Shown here piece after piece: positions 1-7,637 of a stretch of DNA of 51,980 nucleotides. Position 1 is the stretch's first letter; the number at the start of each line of letters is the position of its first letter. The notes beneath the pieces were generated by a model. The model was given only the letters and a program-made list of their open reading frames with translations. It was not told where the DNA came from and did not search any database. Where the stretch lies: the NCBI GenBank assembly GCA_002421005.1, contig DIJC01000026.1, forward strand, positions 96,941 to 148,920, given 5' to 3'. Source of the DNA: Enterobacteriaceae bacterium UBA5654 (GTDB lineage: Bacteria; Pseudomonadota; Gammaproteobacteria; Enterobacterales; Enterobacteriaceae). The translations under genes were made by a program, and so were the position numbers.

Positions 1-185
1 ATGTCATCACAGTTAAAATCCTTTACTAAGCCAGCAAATTTCGTTGCATAGGCGCTAGTATCGAAATGGTCGATCAGGCTGATGCCACTCTGACCGGCAA
101 GGAGAGCTTTCCAGGTAGACTCTACGGTATTGCCGACAGGAGACAACATGCCCAGTCCGGTCACAACTACACGACGCTTAGACAC
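1..185 (-). CDS. fabF: 3-oxoacyl-ACP synthase II, N-terminal part (FabF), cut by window edge
   Basis: Only the first ~61 codons are present. The start is GTG at 183-185, giving the FabF N-terminus MSKRRVVVTGLGMLSPVGNT, with the Shine-Dalgarno GGAGG about 7 nt upstream. FabF condenses malonyl-ACP with acyl-ACP in fatty acid elongation and controls the temperature-dependent C16:1 to C18:1 step. The catalytic Cys-His-His residues lie outside the window. It follows acpP in the same direction, separated by a hairpin that may lower its expression relative to acpP. The partial state is due to the window boundary, not to a mutation. Confidence 0.95.
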   Translation of the reverse strand, partial: MSKRRVVVTGLGMLSPVGNTVESTWKALLAGQSGISLIDHFDTSAYATKFAGLVKDFNCDD

Positions 186-238
186 GGTTGTCCTCCAGGG
201 AGGGAAAAATAAAGATTCTGGGGCTATACGATAAAACT

Positions 239-260
239 CAGGCGGTCGAATGACCGCCTG
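239..260 (-). terminator. acpP-fabF intercistronic hairpin (attenuator-like)
   Basis: A perfect 9-bp stem, CAGGCGGTC / GACCGCCTG, with a 4-nt loop lies just after the acpP stop codon. On the minus strand it is followed by GAGTTTTATC, a modest T-run. It probably acts as a partial terminator, letting acpP be made in excess over fabF. The structure is seen; the attenuation is inferred. Confidence 0.6.
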
Positions 261-271
261 GAGATGTTCAC

Positions 272-508
272 TTACGCCTGGTGGCCGTTGATATAATCAA
301 TGGCAGCCTGAACGGTGGTGATTTTCTCAGCTTCTTCGTCCGGAATCTCAGTATCAAACTCTTCTTCCAGAGCCATTACCAGCTCAACGGTGTCAAGAGA
401 ATCTGCGCCCAGGTCTTCAACGAAAGAAGCATTGTTGGTCACTTCTTCCTGTTTAACGCCCAGCTGCTCGCCGATAATTTTCTTAACGCGTTCTTCGATA
501 GTGCTCAT
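272..508 (-). CDS. acpP: Acyl carrier protein
   Basis: 78-residue acidic four-helix protein carrying growing acyl chains as thioesters on 4'-phosphopantetheine during fatty acid, phospholipid and lipid A synthesis in the cytosol. The attachment serine is Ser37 (counting Met) in the motif GADSLDTVE. Length and sequence appear identical or nearly so to E. coli ACP. It lies between fabG and fabF with its own promoter in the 210-nt gap behind fabG, as expected for one of the most abundant cell proteins. Confidence 0.99.
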
Positions 509-553
509 ACTCTTAAATTTCCTATCAAAACTCGCTTTCGCGATGGTTTTCGT

Positions 554-581
554 AGTGTATAAAATGTTGAAAAATTTGCAA
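554..581 (-). promoter_or_regulatory. acpP promoter
   Basis: On the minus strand, -35 TTGCAA (576-581) and -10 TACACT (554-559) are separated by 16 bp, giving a leader of about 40 nt before acpP. Position and sequence fit a dedicated promoter uncoupling acpP from fabG. Assigned by consensus only. Confidence 0.6.
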
Positions 582-664
582 CTAAATCCCGGCAGTTCTT
601 ACCACGATTTTACGCTATTTTGCGGGTGAACACCCCAATAACGCAAACTATTTTGCACATGAAT

Positions 665-702
665 GTGCTCAGGATAGTACGATTTGCGCGTATCCTGAGC
701 AC
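665..702. repeat. Perfect 12-bp inverted repeat between fabG and acpP
   Basis: GTGCTCAGGATA (665-676) is repeated as its exact reverse complement TATCCTGAGCAC (691-702) around a 14-nt spacer. It starts 16 nt after the fabG stop in the minus direction. No T-run follows, so it is not a classical intrinsic terminator. It may block 3' exonucleases on fabG mRNA, be an RNase III site, or act as a partial terminator. Confidence 0.7.
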
Positions 703-718
703 TCACAGCGCTTCGTGG

Positions 719-1453
719 TTAAACCATGTACATTCCGCCGTTGACGTGCAGGGTTTCACCAGAGATGTAACCCGCCTCATCAGAAGCTAAGAATGCCACC
801 GCGCTGGCGATCTCTTTTGCATCGCCAAGACGCGCCGCCGGAACTTGCGCCAGAATACCCGCACGCTGTTCATCGGAGAGCGCACGCGTCATGTCCGTTT
901 CAATAAAACCCGGAGCAACAACGTTTACAGTAATTCCGCGTGACGCGACTTCACGCGCCAGCGACTTACTGAAACCAATCAGGCCAGCTTTTGCCGCAGC
1001 ATAGTTGGCCTGACCAGCATTGCCCATCGTCCCAACCACGGAGCCGATGGTGATGATACGCCCATGACGCTTTTTCATCATAGCGCGCAATACGGCTTTT
1101 GACAGACGGAAAACCGATGAAAGATTGGTTTCCAGAATATCATTCCACTCATCTTCTTTCATTCGCATTAACAGGTTATCACGAGTGATGCCGGCATTAT
1201 TCACCAGAATGTCCACTTCGCCAAACTCTGCGCGAATTTTTTCCAGCACGTTTTCGATAGATGCCGGATCGGTCACGTTCAGCATCAGGCCTTTGCCATT
1301 GCTGCCGAGATAGTCGCTGATAGCCTGTGCGCCGTTCTCGCTGGTCGCCGTGCCAATGACCTTCGCGCCGCGAGCAACCAGCGTTTCCGCAATGGCGCGA
1401 CCGATGCCACGACTTGCGCCCGTCACAAGGGCAACTTTTCCTTCAAAACTCAT
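719..1453 (-). CDS. fabG: 3-oxoacyl-ACP reductase (FabG)
   Basis: 244-residue short-chain dehydrogenase that reduces 3-oxoacyl-ACP with NADPH in every round of fatty acid elongation. The nucleotide-binding motif TGASRGIG is at 11-18, NNAG at 85-88, and the catalytic Ser138, Tyr151 and Lys155 are present. The start at 1451-1453 (MSFEGKV) is preceded by AGAGGAA; the in-frame upstream ATG at 1477 would add eight unrelated residues and is rejected. It lies 13 nt behind fabD in the fab operon. Confidence 0.98.
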   Translation of the reverse strand: MSFEGKVALVTGASRGIGRAIAETLVARGAKVIGTATSENGAQAISDYLGSNGKGLMLNVTDPASIENVLEKIRAEFGEVDILVNNAGITRDNLLMRMKEDEWNDILETNLSSVFRLSKAVLRAMMKKRHGRIITIGSVVGTMGNAGQANYAAAKAGLIGFSKSLAREVASRGITVNVVAPGFIETDMTRALSDEQRAGILAQVPAARLGDAKEIASAVAFLASDEAGYISGETLHVNGGMYMV

Positions 1454-1466
1454 GATATTCCTCTTT

Positions 1467-2396
1467 TTATTGTGCAATCGCCGCCGACATCGCTTCCGGC
1501 TCGTTAAGTGCCGATGCGGTCAGGGTGTCAACAATACGTTTGGTCAGGCCGGTAAGCACCTTGCCTGGACCGACTTCATAAAGGTGCTGAACACCTTCAG
1601 AAGCCATAAATTCTACGCTTTTCGTCCATTGTACCGGGCTGTACAGTTGGCGCACCAGCGCGTCACGGATGGCGTCAGGCGACGTTTCGCATTTAACGTC
1701 TACGTTATTCACCACCGGAATGGACGGCGCGTTAAAGGTGATATTTTTCAGTTCGGCAGCCAGTTTTTCAGCTGCAGGTTTCATCAGCGCGCAGTGGGAC
1801 GGCACGCTAACCGGCAGCGGCAGCGCACGTTTAGCACCGGCAGCTTTACAGGCTGCGCCCGCGCGCTCAACGGCTTCTTTATGCCCTGCGATAACGACCT
1901 GGCCCGGAGAATTATAGTTCACCGGCGACACCACCTGGCCTTCAGCCGATTCTTCACAGGCTTTAGCAATTGCCGCATCATCCAGACCGATGATGGCAGA
2001 CATTGCGCCAGTACCCGCTGGCACTGCTTCCTGCATGAACTTACCGCGCAGTTCGACCAGACGAACAGCATCGGCAAAGTCGATCACGCCAGCGCAAACC
2101 AGCGCAGAATATTCACCGAGGCTATGACCGGCCAACAGCGCAGGGGCTTTGCCGCCCTGCTGCTGCCATGCGCGATACAGCGCGACGGAAGCCGCCAGCA
2201 GCGCAGGCTGGGTCTGCCAGGTTTTGTTCAGTTCTTCCGCCGGGCCCTGCTGAGTTAATGCCCAGAGATCGTAGCCCAGCGCCGCAGAAGCTTCGCGGAA
2301 AGTGTCTTCAATTACCGGGTGAGCGGCGGCCATGTCAGCCAGCATCCCAACGGTCTGCGAACCCTGACCCGGAAATACGAATGCAAATTGCGTCAT
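1467..2396 (-). CDS. fabD: Malonyl-CoA:ACP transacylase
   Basis: 309-residue enzyme that moves the malonyl group from CoA to ACP, supplying the extender unit for fatty acid synthesis. The nucleophile Ser92 lies in GHSLGE and the catalytic His201 in VPSHCALM; the N-terminal FVFPGQGSQ motif is typical of the family. It is encoded 15 nt after fabH and 13 nt before fabG in the same operon. Length matches the E. coli enzyme. Confidence 0.98.
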   Translation of the reverse strand: MTQFAFVFPGQGSQTVGMLADMAAAHPVIEDTFREASAALGYDLWALTQQGPAEELNKTWQTQPALLAASVALYRAWQQQGGKAPALLAGHSLGEYSALVCAGVIDFADAVRLVELRGKFMQEAVPAGTGAMSAIIGLDDAAIAKACEESAEGQVVSPVNYNSPGQVVIAGHKEAVERAGAACKAAGAKRALPLPVSVPSHCALMKPAAEKLAAELKNITFNAPSIPVVNNVDVKCETSPDAIRDALVRQLYSPVQWTKSVEFMASEGVQHLYEVGPGKVLTGLTKRIVDTLTASALNEPEAMSAAIAQ

Positions 2397-2411
2397 GTTA
2401 TTGTCCTTATT

Positions 2412-3365
2412 CTAGAAACGAACCAGCGCGGAACCCCAGGTAAACCCGCCGCCGAAGGCTTCGAGCAGCACCAGTTGGCCTGCTTTAATGCGTCCGTCGC
2501 GGACGGCTTCATCCAGCGCGCAGGGCACCGAAGCCGCAGAAGTATTACCGTGGCGATCGAGGGTCACGACGACGTTATCCATCGACATACCCAGCTTTTT
2601 CGCGGTCGCGCTGATAATACGCAGGTTTGCCTGATGCGGCACCAGCCAGTCGAGTTCCGAACGCTCAAGATTATTGGCGGCCAGCGTCTCGTCAACGATA
2701 TGCGCCAGTTCCGTTACCGCCACCTTAAAGACTTCGTTACCTGCCATGGTCAGGTAAGGCGAGCTGTCAGGATTGACGCGGTCAAGATTAGGCAGCGTTA
2801 ACAGTTCGCCGTAGCTACCGTCAGCGTGAAGATGGGTAGAGATAATACCCTGCTCTTCAGATGCGCTCAGTACCACAGCGCCCGCGCCATCACCAAAGAT
2901 GATGATAGTGCCACGATCGCTCGGATCGCAGGTACGCGCCAGCACGTCAGCGCCGATCACCAGCGCATGTTTAACCGCGCCGGATTTAACGTACTGATCG
3001 GCCACGCTTAAGGCATAGGTAAAGCCCGCGCAGGCAGCACCGATATCAAATGCCGGGCAGCCTTTAATCCCCAGCATACTTTGGATCTGGCAGGCTGCGC
3101 TCGGGAACGCATGGGTGGCCGACGTGGTGGCAACGATAATCAGCTCGATCTGATCGGCACTGACCTCCGCCATTTCCAGCGCACGTTTAGCGGCCTCAAA
3201 GCCCATTGTAGAAACGGTCTCATTCGGCGCGGCGATACGGCGCTCACGGATACCTGTACGGGTGACAATCCACTCGTCAGATGTGTCGACCATTTTTTCC
3301 AGATCGGCGTTGGTTCGCACGTGTTCGGGCAGATAGCTGCCGGTACCAATAATCTTCGTATGCAT
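2412..3365 (-). CDS. fabH: 3-oxoacyl-ACP synthase III (FabH)
   Basis: 317-residue condensing enzyme that starts fatty acid synthesis from acetyl-CoA and malonyl-ACP. The catalytic triad is intact: Cys112 (GAACAGF), His244 (VPHQAN) and Asn274 (GNTSAAS). The start ATG lies only 6 nt behind the plsX stop and has a weak ribosome binding site, suggesting translational coupling to plsX. Confidence 0.98.
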   Translation of the reverse strand: MHTKIIGTGSYLPEHVRTNADLEKMVDTSDEWIVTRTGIRERRIAAPNETVSTMGFEAAKRALEMAEVSADQIELIIVATTSATHAFPSAACQIQSMLGIKGCPAFDIGAACAGFTYALSVADQYVKSGAVKHALVIGADVLARTCDPSDRGTIIIFGDGAGAVVLSASEEQGIISTHLHADGSYGELLTLPNLDRVNPDSSPYLTMAGNEVFKVAVTELAHIVDETLAANNLERSELDWLVPHQANLRIISATAKKLGMSMDNVVVTLDRHGNTSAASVPCALDEAVRDGRIKAGQLVLLEAFGGGFTWGSALVRF

Positions 3366-3371
3366 GTACGC

Positions 3372-4406
3372 TCAGTCACTTTTTGCTAATACAGATTCCA
3401 GGCGAGCGGCAATCCGCTGGGGGACTTGCCGCTGCACCGCCTGCACTGCCTGTTCAATGGCGACGCTAAACGCTCGCTGGTTGGCCGCACCATGACTCTT
3501 AATCACCGTGCCGCGCAATCCTAACAGACAGGCACCATTATACTGGTCGGGGTTGAGGTGACTGAATCGCCTTGTCAGGCTTTTTTGTAACCAGTGTTTT
3601 AATAACCACAGCCACCACGACCTTTTTTTGCCTTCACCCTGAGACTTCAGCAGTGAAAGGAACATTCTGACAACGCCTTCCATGGTCTTGAGTGTGACGT
3701 TACCTGTAAATCCATCACAGACCATAACATCCGTTTTCCCGGTTAACAGTTCATTGGCTTCAAGATAGCCAATATAGTTAATCGAGGGCACCTTTTTCAG
3801 CAGTTCAGACGCCTGACGAATGTTATCAAGCCCCTTTGTTTCTTCTTCACCGATATTAAGCAGGGCCACGCGAGGATGGGCAATGCCAACCACTTCCTCG
3901 GCCATGACTGCGCCCATTATGGCAAACTGCGCCAGCATTTTGCCGTCGCAGTCTACGTTAGCGCCCAGATCGAGCACCACGGTTTTGCCCTTCTGCTGAT
4001 GCGGGAGGATCGTCACCAGCGCCGGACGCTCAATGCCGTCAATCGGTTTGAGCAATAATTTCGCCAGGCCCATCAGCGCGCCAGTATTGCCCGCGCTGAC
4101 GCAGGCCTCGGCACGTCCTTCTTTCACCAGCTCCAGCGCAATGCGCATAGAGCTTCCCCGGCTGTTACGTACAGCCTGCGAGGGGCGAGCATCACTGGCA
4201 ATAACCGACTGCGCAGGAATAATCTGCAAACGCGAGCGTTGTTCAAAGTCAGCTCTGGCAAGTAATGGCGTGATGGCGTCGGGATCGCCGACCAGGAGGA
4301 GTGTGAGTTGCGAATTAGAGCTCAGTGCCTGCAAAGATGCAGGCACCGTCACGGAAGGACCAAAATCGCCTCCCATGACATCTAACGCCAGGGTTAGATG
4401 AGTCAA
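3372..4406 (-). CDS. plsX: Phosphate acyltransferase PlsX, TTG start
   Basis: Converts acyl-ACP to acyl-phosphate, feeding PlsY for phosphatidic acid synthesis, at the cytoplasmic membrane face. The conserved N-terminus LTLALDVMGGDFGPSVTVP places the start at TTG 4404-4406, giving 344 residues; the in-frame ATG at 4472 would add 22 unconserved residues. The usual glycine-rich and SAGNTGALM motifs are present. The C-terminus ends at ESVLAKSD, about a dozen residues shorter than the E. coli form as I recall it. The gene sits between rpmF and fabH, linking ribosome and membrane lipid synthesis. Confidence 0.95.
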   Translation of the reverse strand: MTHLTLALDVMGGDFGPSVTVPASLQALSSNSQLTLLLVGDPDAITPLLARADFEQRSRLQIIPAQSVIASDARPSQAVRNSRGSSMRIALELVKEGRAEACVSAGNTGALMGLAKLLLKPIDGIERPALVTILPHQQKGKTVVLDLGANVDCDGKMLAQFAIMGAVMAEEVVGIAHPRVALLNIGEEETKGLDNIRQASELLKKVPSINYIGYLEANELLTGKTDVMVCDGFTGNVTLKTMEGVVRMFLSLLKSQGEGKKRSWWLWLLKHWLQKSLTRRFSHLNPDQYNGACLLGLRGTVIKSHGAANQRAFSVAIEQAVQAVQRQVPQRIAARLESVLAKSD

Positions 4407-4597
4407 GGTATCGTCGCTGCCCGGTTTGGTTATCCCCGCACGGGCGGGGAATTCCTCACTAAGCGTCACCACGCTTATACTCTTGGTCTTTCGCGCTCTA
4501 AGAATGCGGGCTTTGCTTACGCCCTCCGTTCACACAGATACCTGCGTTCGGGAGAAGCCGCCGTCCGACAACGCGAAATTCTTCGAGTATCGCGTGA

Positions 4598-4771
4598 TTA
4601 CTTAGCGATTACCTTGCGGCCACGGTAGTAACCGTCGGCAGTGATGTGGTGACGCAGGTGGGATTCACCAGACGTTTTGTCTACAGACAGGCTGGTGACT
4701 GCGGTCAGAGCGTCATGAGAACGACGCATGCCACGTTTGGAACGGGTTGGTTTATTTTGTTGTACGGCCAT
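4598..4771 (-). CDS. rpmF: 50S ribosomal protein L32
   Basis: 57-residue basic protein (MAVQQNKPTRSKRGMRRSHD...) ending GRKVIAK, essentially identical to E. coli L32, a component of the large ribosomal subunit. The start ATG at 4769-4771 is preceded by AAGGAGTAAGG. It lies 51 nt after yceD, where a small hairpin (about 4800-4813) sits, and 191 nt before plsX. yceD-rpmF-plsX-fab is a known conserved cluster in enterobacteria. Confidence 0.98.
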   Translation of the reverse strand: MAVQQNKPTRSKRGMRRSHDALTAVTSLSVDKTSGESHLRHHITADGYYRGRKVIAK

Positions 4772-4822
4772 GGACCTTACTCCTTAATTACGGCTTCTCC
4801 CCGCTCGCGCGGGAAACACCAA

Positions 4823-5344
4823 TTACTTACGCTTTAAGCTGGCTAATACGGCAAATGGGTTTGGCTTTTGCGCTTCATCAGGCAGTTCACCAAAGACCAT
4901 GTCCGCGTCGGACACTTCACAGTGTTCAGAATCATGCACCGGAACTACCGGCAAGGAGAGGATGATTTCATCTTCAACCATCGCCAGCAGATCGATTTCA
5001 CCGAAATCGTTAACCTCAATCGGCTCATACGCTTCCGGGAGTGCCTCAGCCTGCTCGTCTGAACGGACAGGGCTGAAACAATACGTTGTGTGAACATGAC
5101 GGGTAAACGGCTTGCCGCAACGCTGGCATTCGAGCGTTACCGTAACCTTTGCATCACCGGTGATGACCGCGAGGCGCTGGTTGTCGATAGCGAAAGAGAT
5201 GGAGCATTCCACGTCAGTATCCACACTGACTACAGACTCGGTGACACGCTCAACCTGATCGAGTGTATAAATACCCTCGTAATCAAGGCGTTTTTGAGCC
5301 GTACGAACCGGGTCAAGAGTCAGGGGTAATTTTACCTTTTGCAT
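4823..5344 (-). CDS. yceD: Large rRNA subunit accumulation protein YceD (DUF177)
   Basis: 173-residue DUF177 protein. The E. coli homologue is needed for normal 23S rRNA accumulation and is co-transcribed with rpmF. A CxxC pair (ECQRCGKPF, near residues 75-79) and a later HCEVSDAD segment could bind metal. The start ATG at 5342-5344 gives MQKVKLPLTLDPVRTA, as in E. coli. The best promoter ends only about ten bases upstream, so the mRNA appears nearly leaderless and no Shine-Dalgarno is visible on it. Confidence 0.95.
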   Translation of the reverse strand: MQKVKLPLTLDPVRTAQKRLDYEGIYTLDQVERVTESVVSVDTDVECSISFAIDNQRLAVITGDAKVTVTLECQRCGKPFTRHVHTTYCFSPVRSDEQAEALPEAYEPIEVNDFGEIDLLAMVEDEIILSLPVVPVHDSEHCEVSDADMVFGELPDEAQKPNPFAVLASLKRK

Positions 5345-5353
5345 AGGGCGCGC

Positions 5354-5382
5354 ATATTAACTTTGTAACGTCGTAGAGTCAA
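5354..5382 (-). promoter_or_regulatory. yceD-rpmF operon promoter
   Basis: On the minus strand: -35 TTGACT (5377-5382), a 17-bp spacer, -10 TAATAT (5354-5359), then the GC-rich discriminator GCGCGCCC. The predicted start near 5347 lies 3 nt or less before the yceD ATG. The GC discriminator is typical of stringently controlled ribosomal promoters. Confidence 0.7.
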
Positions 5383-5476
5383 AGAAAAAGGCAACCTCAG
5401 GATGCCTTTTGCCAATAATTCGCACACATTGCGGTCTGTAGTTTAAAATGAGGCCATCCAATACGCTATATGTGAC
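5379..5476 (-). ncRNA. sraB: Candidate SraB/PsrD-type small RNA upstream of yceD
   Basis: A minus-strand promoter (see 5483-5512) predicts a start near 5476. The transcript would end at an intrinsic terminator: stem AAAAGGCA / TGCCTTTT (5403-5410 and 5386-5393, 9-nt loop), with the minus strand reading on into TTTTTCTTT. In E. coli the sRNA SraB (PsrD) is reported from the same yceF-yceD interval and strand. The predicted ~98 nt is shorter than the E. coli RNA as I recall it, so the 5' end is uncertain and could lie inside yceF. A yceD leader attenuator is the alternative. Confidence 0.45.
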
Positions 5477-5482
5477 TGAAAA

Positions 5483-5512
5483 AATATATGCCAAATCTTG
5501 TTCTCGCTTCAA
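5483..5512 (-). promoter_or_regulatory. Minus-strand promoter overlapping the yceF start
   Basis: TTGAAG (5507-5512), an 18-bp spacer and TATATT (5483-5488) lie across the first codons of yceF but point away from it. The promoter would drive the candidate small RNA ending at about 5379. Consensus match only. Confidence 0.45.
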
Positions 5513-6072
5513 CGTCACCCTGGCGGCGGATGCTGCTGGAAAAACTCGGTATCGCTTTCGAATGCGCCGCGCCTGATACCGATGAAACGCCGCTGGCGGG
5601 CGAGACGCCGCGCCATCTGGTGCTGCGTCTTGCCCAGTCGAAAGCGCAGTCGCTGGCGGAACGCTATCCGCAACATTTAATAATAGGTTCCGATCAGGTG
5701 TGCGTGTTAAACGGGGAAATTACCGGTAAACCGCTGACCGAGGAGAAAGCGCGCCAGCAATTAAAGCAGGCCAGCGGAAATATCGTAACCTTCTATACCG
5801 GGCTGGCACTTTATAATTCCGCCACCGGACATTTACAAACTGAATGTGAACCTTTCGATGTCCATTTCCGTCATCTGAGCGAGCCGGAAATCGACGATTA
5901 TTTACGTAAAGAGAATCCGCTCCAGTGTGCGGGCAGTTTTAAAAGCGAAGGGCTGGGCATTGCGCTGTTTGAACGACTGGAAGGACGCGATCCCAATGCG
6001 CTGGTTGGATTGCCTTTAATTGCGCTCTGCCAGATGCTGCGCCGGGAAGAGCTGAACCCGCTCCGGGCATGA
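5488..6072 (+). CDS. yceF: Maf-like nucleotide pyrophosphatase YceF
   Basis: 194-residue Maf/YceF family protein. Family members hydrolyse modified or canonical nucleoside triphosphates to monophosphates; E. coli YceF prefers 7-methyl-GTP, a house-cleaning activity. The N-terminal LASTSPWRRMLLEKL motif, the DETP segment (31-34) and the GSDQV motif around residue 70 are the conserved substrate and metal elements. Divergent from yceD and convergent with rluC. The ATG at 5488 has only a weak ribosome binding site. Confidence 0.95.
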   Translation: MPNLVLASTSPWRRMLLEKLGIAFECAAPDTDETPLAGETPRHLVLRLAQSKAQSLAERYPQHLIIGSDQVCVLNGEITGKPLTEEKARQQLKQASGNIVTFYTGLALYNSATGHLQTECEPFDVHFRHLSEPEIDDYLRKENPLQCAGSFKSEGLGIALFERLEGRDPNALVGLPLIALCQMLRREELNPLRA

Positions 6073-6075
6073 TAG

Positions 6076-6102
6076 TGTCCGGCAGCGCGATGCCGCCGGA
6101 CA
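6076..6102. terminator. Hairpin between convergent yceF and rluC
   Basis: TGTCCGGC (6076-6083) pairs with GCCGGACA (6095-6102); inner GGCA/TGCC pairings offer an alternative register. It resembles a single REP-like palindrome in a 40-nt convergent gap and probably ends or protects both transcripts. No strong T-run follows. Confidence 0.5.
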
Positions 6103-6112
6103 TATCAAAAGG

Positions 6113-7066
6113 TTACTTTGCCTCGCGCAGCGCCTGCAAACAGCGCTTCAGTTCGTCGTCCATCGGCGCTTCGATCCGCAGCACCTCGCCCGTTCCCGGA
6201 TGGGTAAACTTCAGCGCCGCCGCATGGAGGAACAGGCGACTTAAGCCTGTTCCCGCAAGCTGTTTATCAAATTCGCGGTCGCCGTAGCGGTCGTCAAAGG
6301 CAATAGGATGCCCGGCATGAAGCGTATGCACGCGGATCTGGTGGGTACGTCCCGTTACCGGGCTACAGCGGACCAGAGTCGCGTGCTCATAACGCTCTTC
6401 CACTTTAAAGCGGGTTTCCGAGGGTTTACCTTCCTGACTCACCCGCACAATGCGCTCGCCGCTTTGCAGGATGTTCTTCAGCAGGGGAGCCTGAACTGAC
6501 TTAACGTGCGACTGCCATTGCCCGCGCACCAGCGCCAGGTAATCTTTTTGCATTCCCTTCTCGCGCAGTTGCTCATGCAGAGAACGCAGCGCCGAGCGCT
6601 TTTTTGCCACCAGCAGCACGCCGGAGGTATCGCGGTCCAGACGATGCACCAGTTCGAGGAAACGCGCTTCCGGGCGCAGCGCACGCAGCCCTTCAATCAC
6701 GCCAAAGCTCAGGCCGCTGCCGCCGTGTACCGCCGTGCCGGACGGTTTATTCAGCACGAGGATATGCTCATCTTCATAAAGGATGACGTCCGTCAGCGCG
6801 GCGACTTTTTGCAGGCGCGGCGAAACGGCGGCCTCTTCACGTTCGGCAACCCGCACCGGCGGAATACGGATTTCATCTCCCGCTTCCAGCTTGTATTCAG
6901 GCTTCACGCGCTTTTTATTCACCCGCACCTCGCCTTTACGCAGGATGCGGTAAATCATGCTCTTTGGCACCCCTTTAAGCTGGGTACGCAAAAAGTTATC
7001 GATACGTTGCCCGGCTTCATCAGCGGAAATGGCAACCATTTTTACAGACGGATTCTCAGTTTTCAT
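6113..7066 (-). CDS. rluC: 23S rRNA pseudouridine synthase RluC (955/2504/2580)
   Basis: 317-residue RluA-family enzyme making pseudouridines at 955, 2504 and 2580 of 23S rRNA. An N-terminal S4 RNA-binding domain (about 18-80, QRIDNFLRTQLKGVPKS) precedes the catalytic domain, with Asp144 in HRLDRDTSG. Length and motifs match E. coli RluC. It is divergent from rne across a 571-nt gap, the same arrangement as in E. coli. Confidence 0.97.
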   Translation of the reverse strand: MKTENPSVKMVAISADEAGQRIDNFLRTQLKGVPKSMIYRILRKGEVRVNKKRVKPEYKLEAGDEIRIPPVRVAEREEAAVSPRLQKVAALTDVILYEDEHILVLNKPSGTAVHGGSGLSFGVIEGLRALRPEARFLELVHRLDRDTSGVLLVAKKRSALRSLHEQLREKGMQKDYLALVRGQWQSHVKSVQAPLLKNILQSGERIVRVSQEGKPSETRFKVEERYEHATLVRCSPVTGRTHQIRVHTLHAGHPIAFDDRYGDREFDKQLAGTGLSRLFLHAAALKFTHPGTGEVLRIEAPMDDELKRCLQALREAK

Positions 7067-7242
7067 AGCGGGCGATTTTAATTAGCCCGTCTGATTAGCG
7101 CCACTCATTTTTCTGTGCTTATATTTATCATTACCCTGGCTGACGGTGCCTGAAGCGCTGCCGACCGGTTGTTATTAGAACAATCTCAACGCAGAAGTGA
7201 AGAAACTGTGAGTAACCGGGTGATAAATGGTAAATGCCAGCT

Positions 7243-7251
7243 TGCTATAAT
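7243..7251 (+). promoter_or_regulatory. rne promoter (extended -10)
   Basis: TGCTATAAT is an extended -10 element with a perfect TATAAT at 7246-7251. The -35 is poor. Predicted transcription start is near 7258, giving a leader of about 380 nt, close to the 361-nt leader of the main E. coli rne transcript. Other upstream promoters may exist in 7067-7240. Confidence 0.6.
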
Positions 7252-7257
7252 AAGGTT

Positions 7258-7637
7258 AGCAATGGAATAATGGTGCCGTTTTCCGTGTTGCATCTTGTTA
7301 AAACAAGGAATTTTGCGGAATTACCAGTTTTGTCTGTCCGGTCATCAACGCAGCAATGGCGTAAGACGTATTGATCATTCAGGCAGTTAGCGGGCTACGG
7401 GTTGTAGTCCTTGCCGGTAAATGGAATCTTCTCTGGAGAGTAATACCCAGGCTGTTTCCCAGTTAATTGCGCTGTGTTTCCGTATGAAATACAGGCAACC
7501 GACACTCTGCGCCTCTTAAGCGAGCGACAACCGTGAGGTTGGCGACGTGAACAGTCACGAGGCCATCGGTCATACCCGGAAAGGCAATACTCTGCCCGTA
7601 GCTTAGTCGTCAATGTAAGAATAATGAGTAAGTTACG
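7258..7637 (+). promoter_or_regulatory. rne 5' untranslated region, autoregulatory
   Basis: The long untranslated leader in front of rne is conserved in enterobacteria; in E. coli RNase E binds its stem-loops and degrades its own mRNA. Visible hairpins are GGGCTAC-GGGTT-GTAGTCC (7392-7410), CAACC-GTGA-GGTTG with a GNRA loop (7528-7541) and CGTGA-ACAGT-CACG (7546-7559). The Shine-Dalgarno before the ATG is weak. Apart from the promoter and these structures I see nothing else in the 571-nt rluC-rne gap; a 72-aa antisense ORF here is not credible. Confidence 0.75.

Noticed and set aside
1350..2258. 302-codon plus-strand frame opposite fabG/fabD
   Set aside because: Antisense shadow across two conserved genes with no ribosome binding site.
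7395..7613. 72-codon minus-strand frame in the rne leader, at the place of the doubtful E. coli yceQ
   Set aside because: Antisense to structured leader RNA, Arg/Cys-rich, no ribosome binding site; most likely not a gene.
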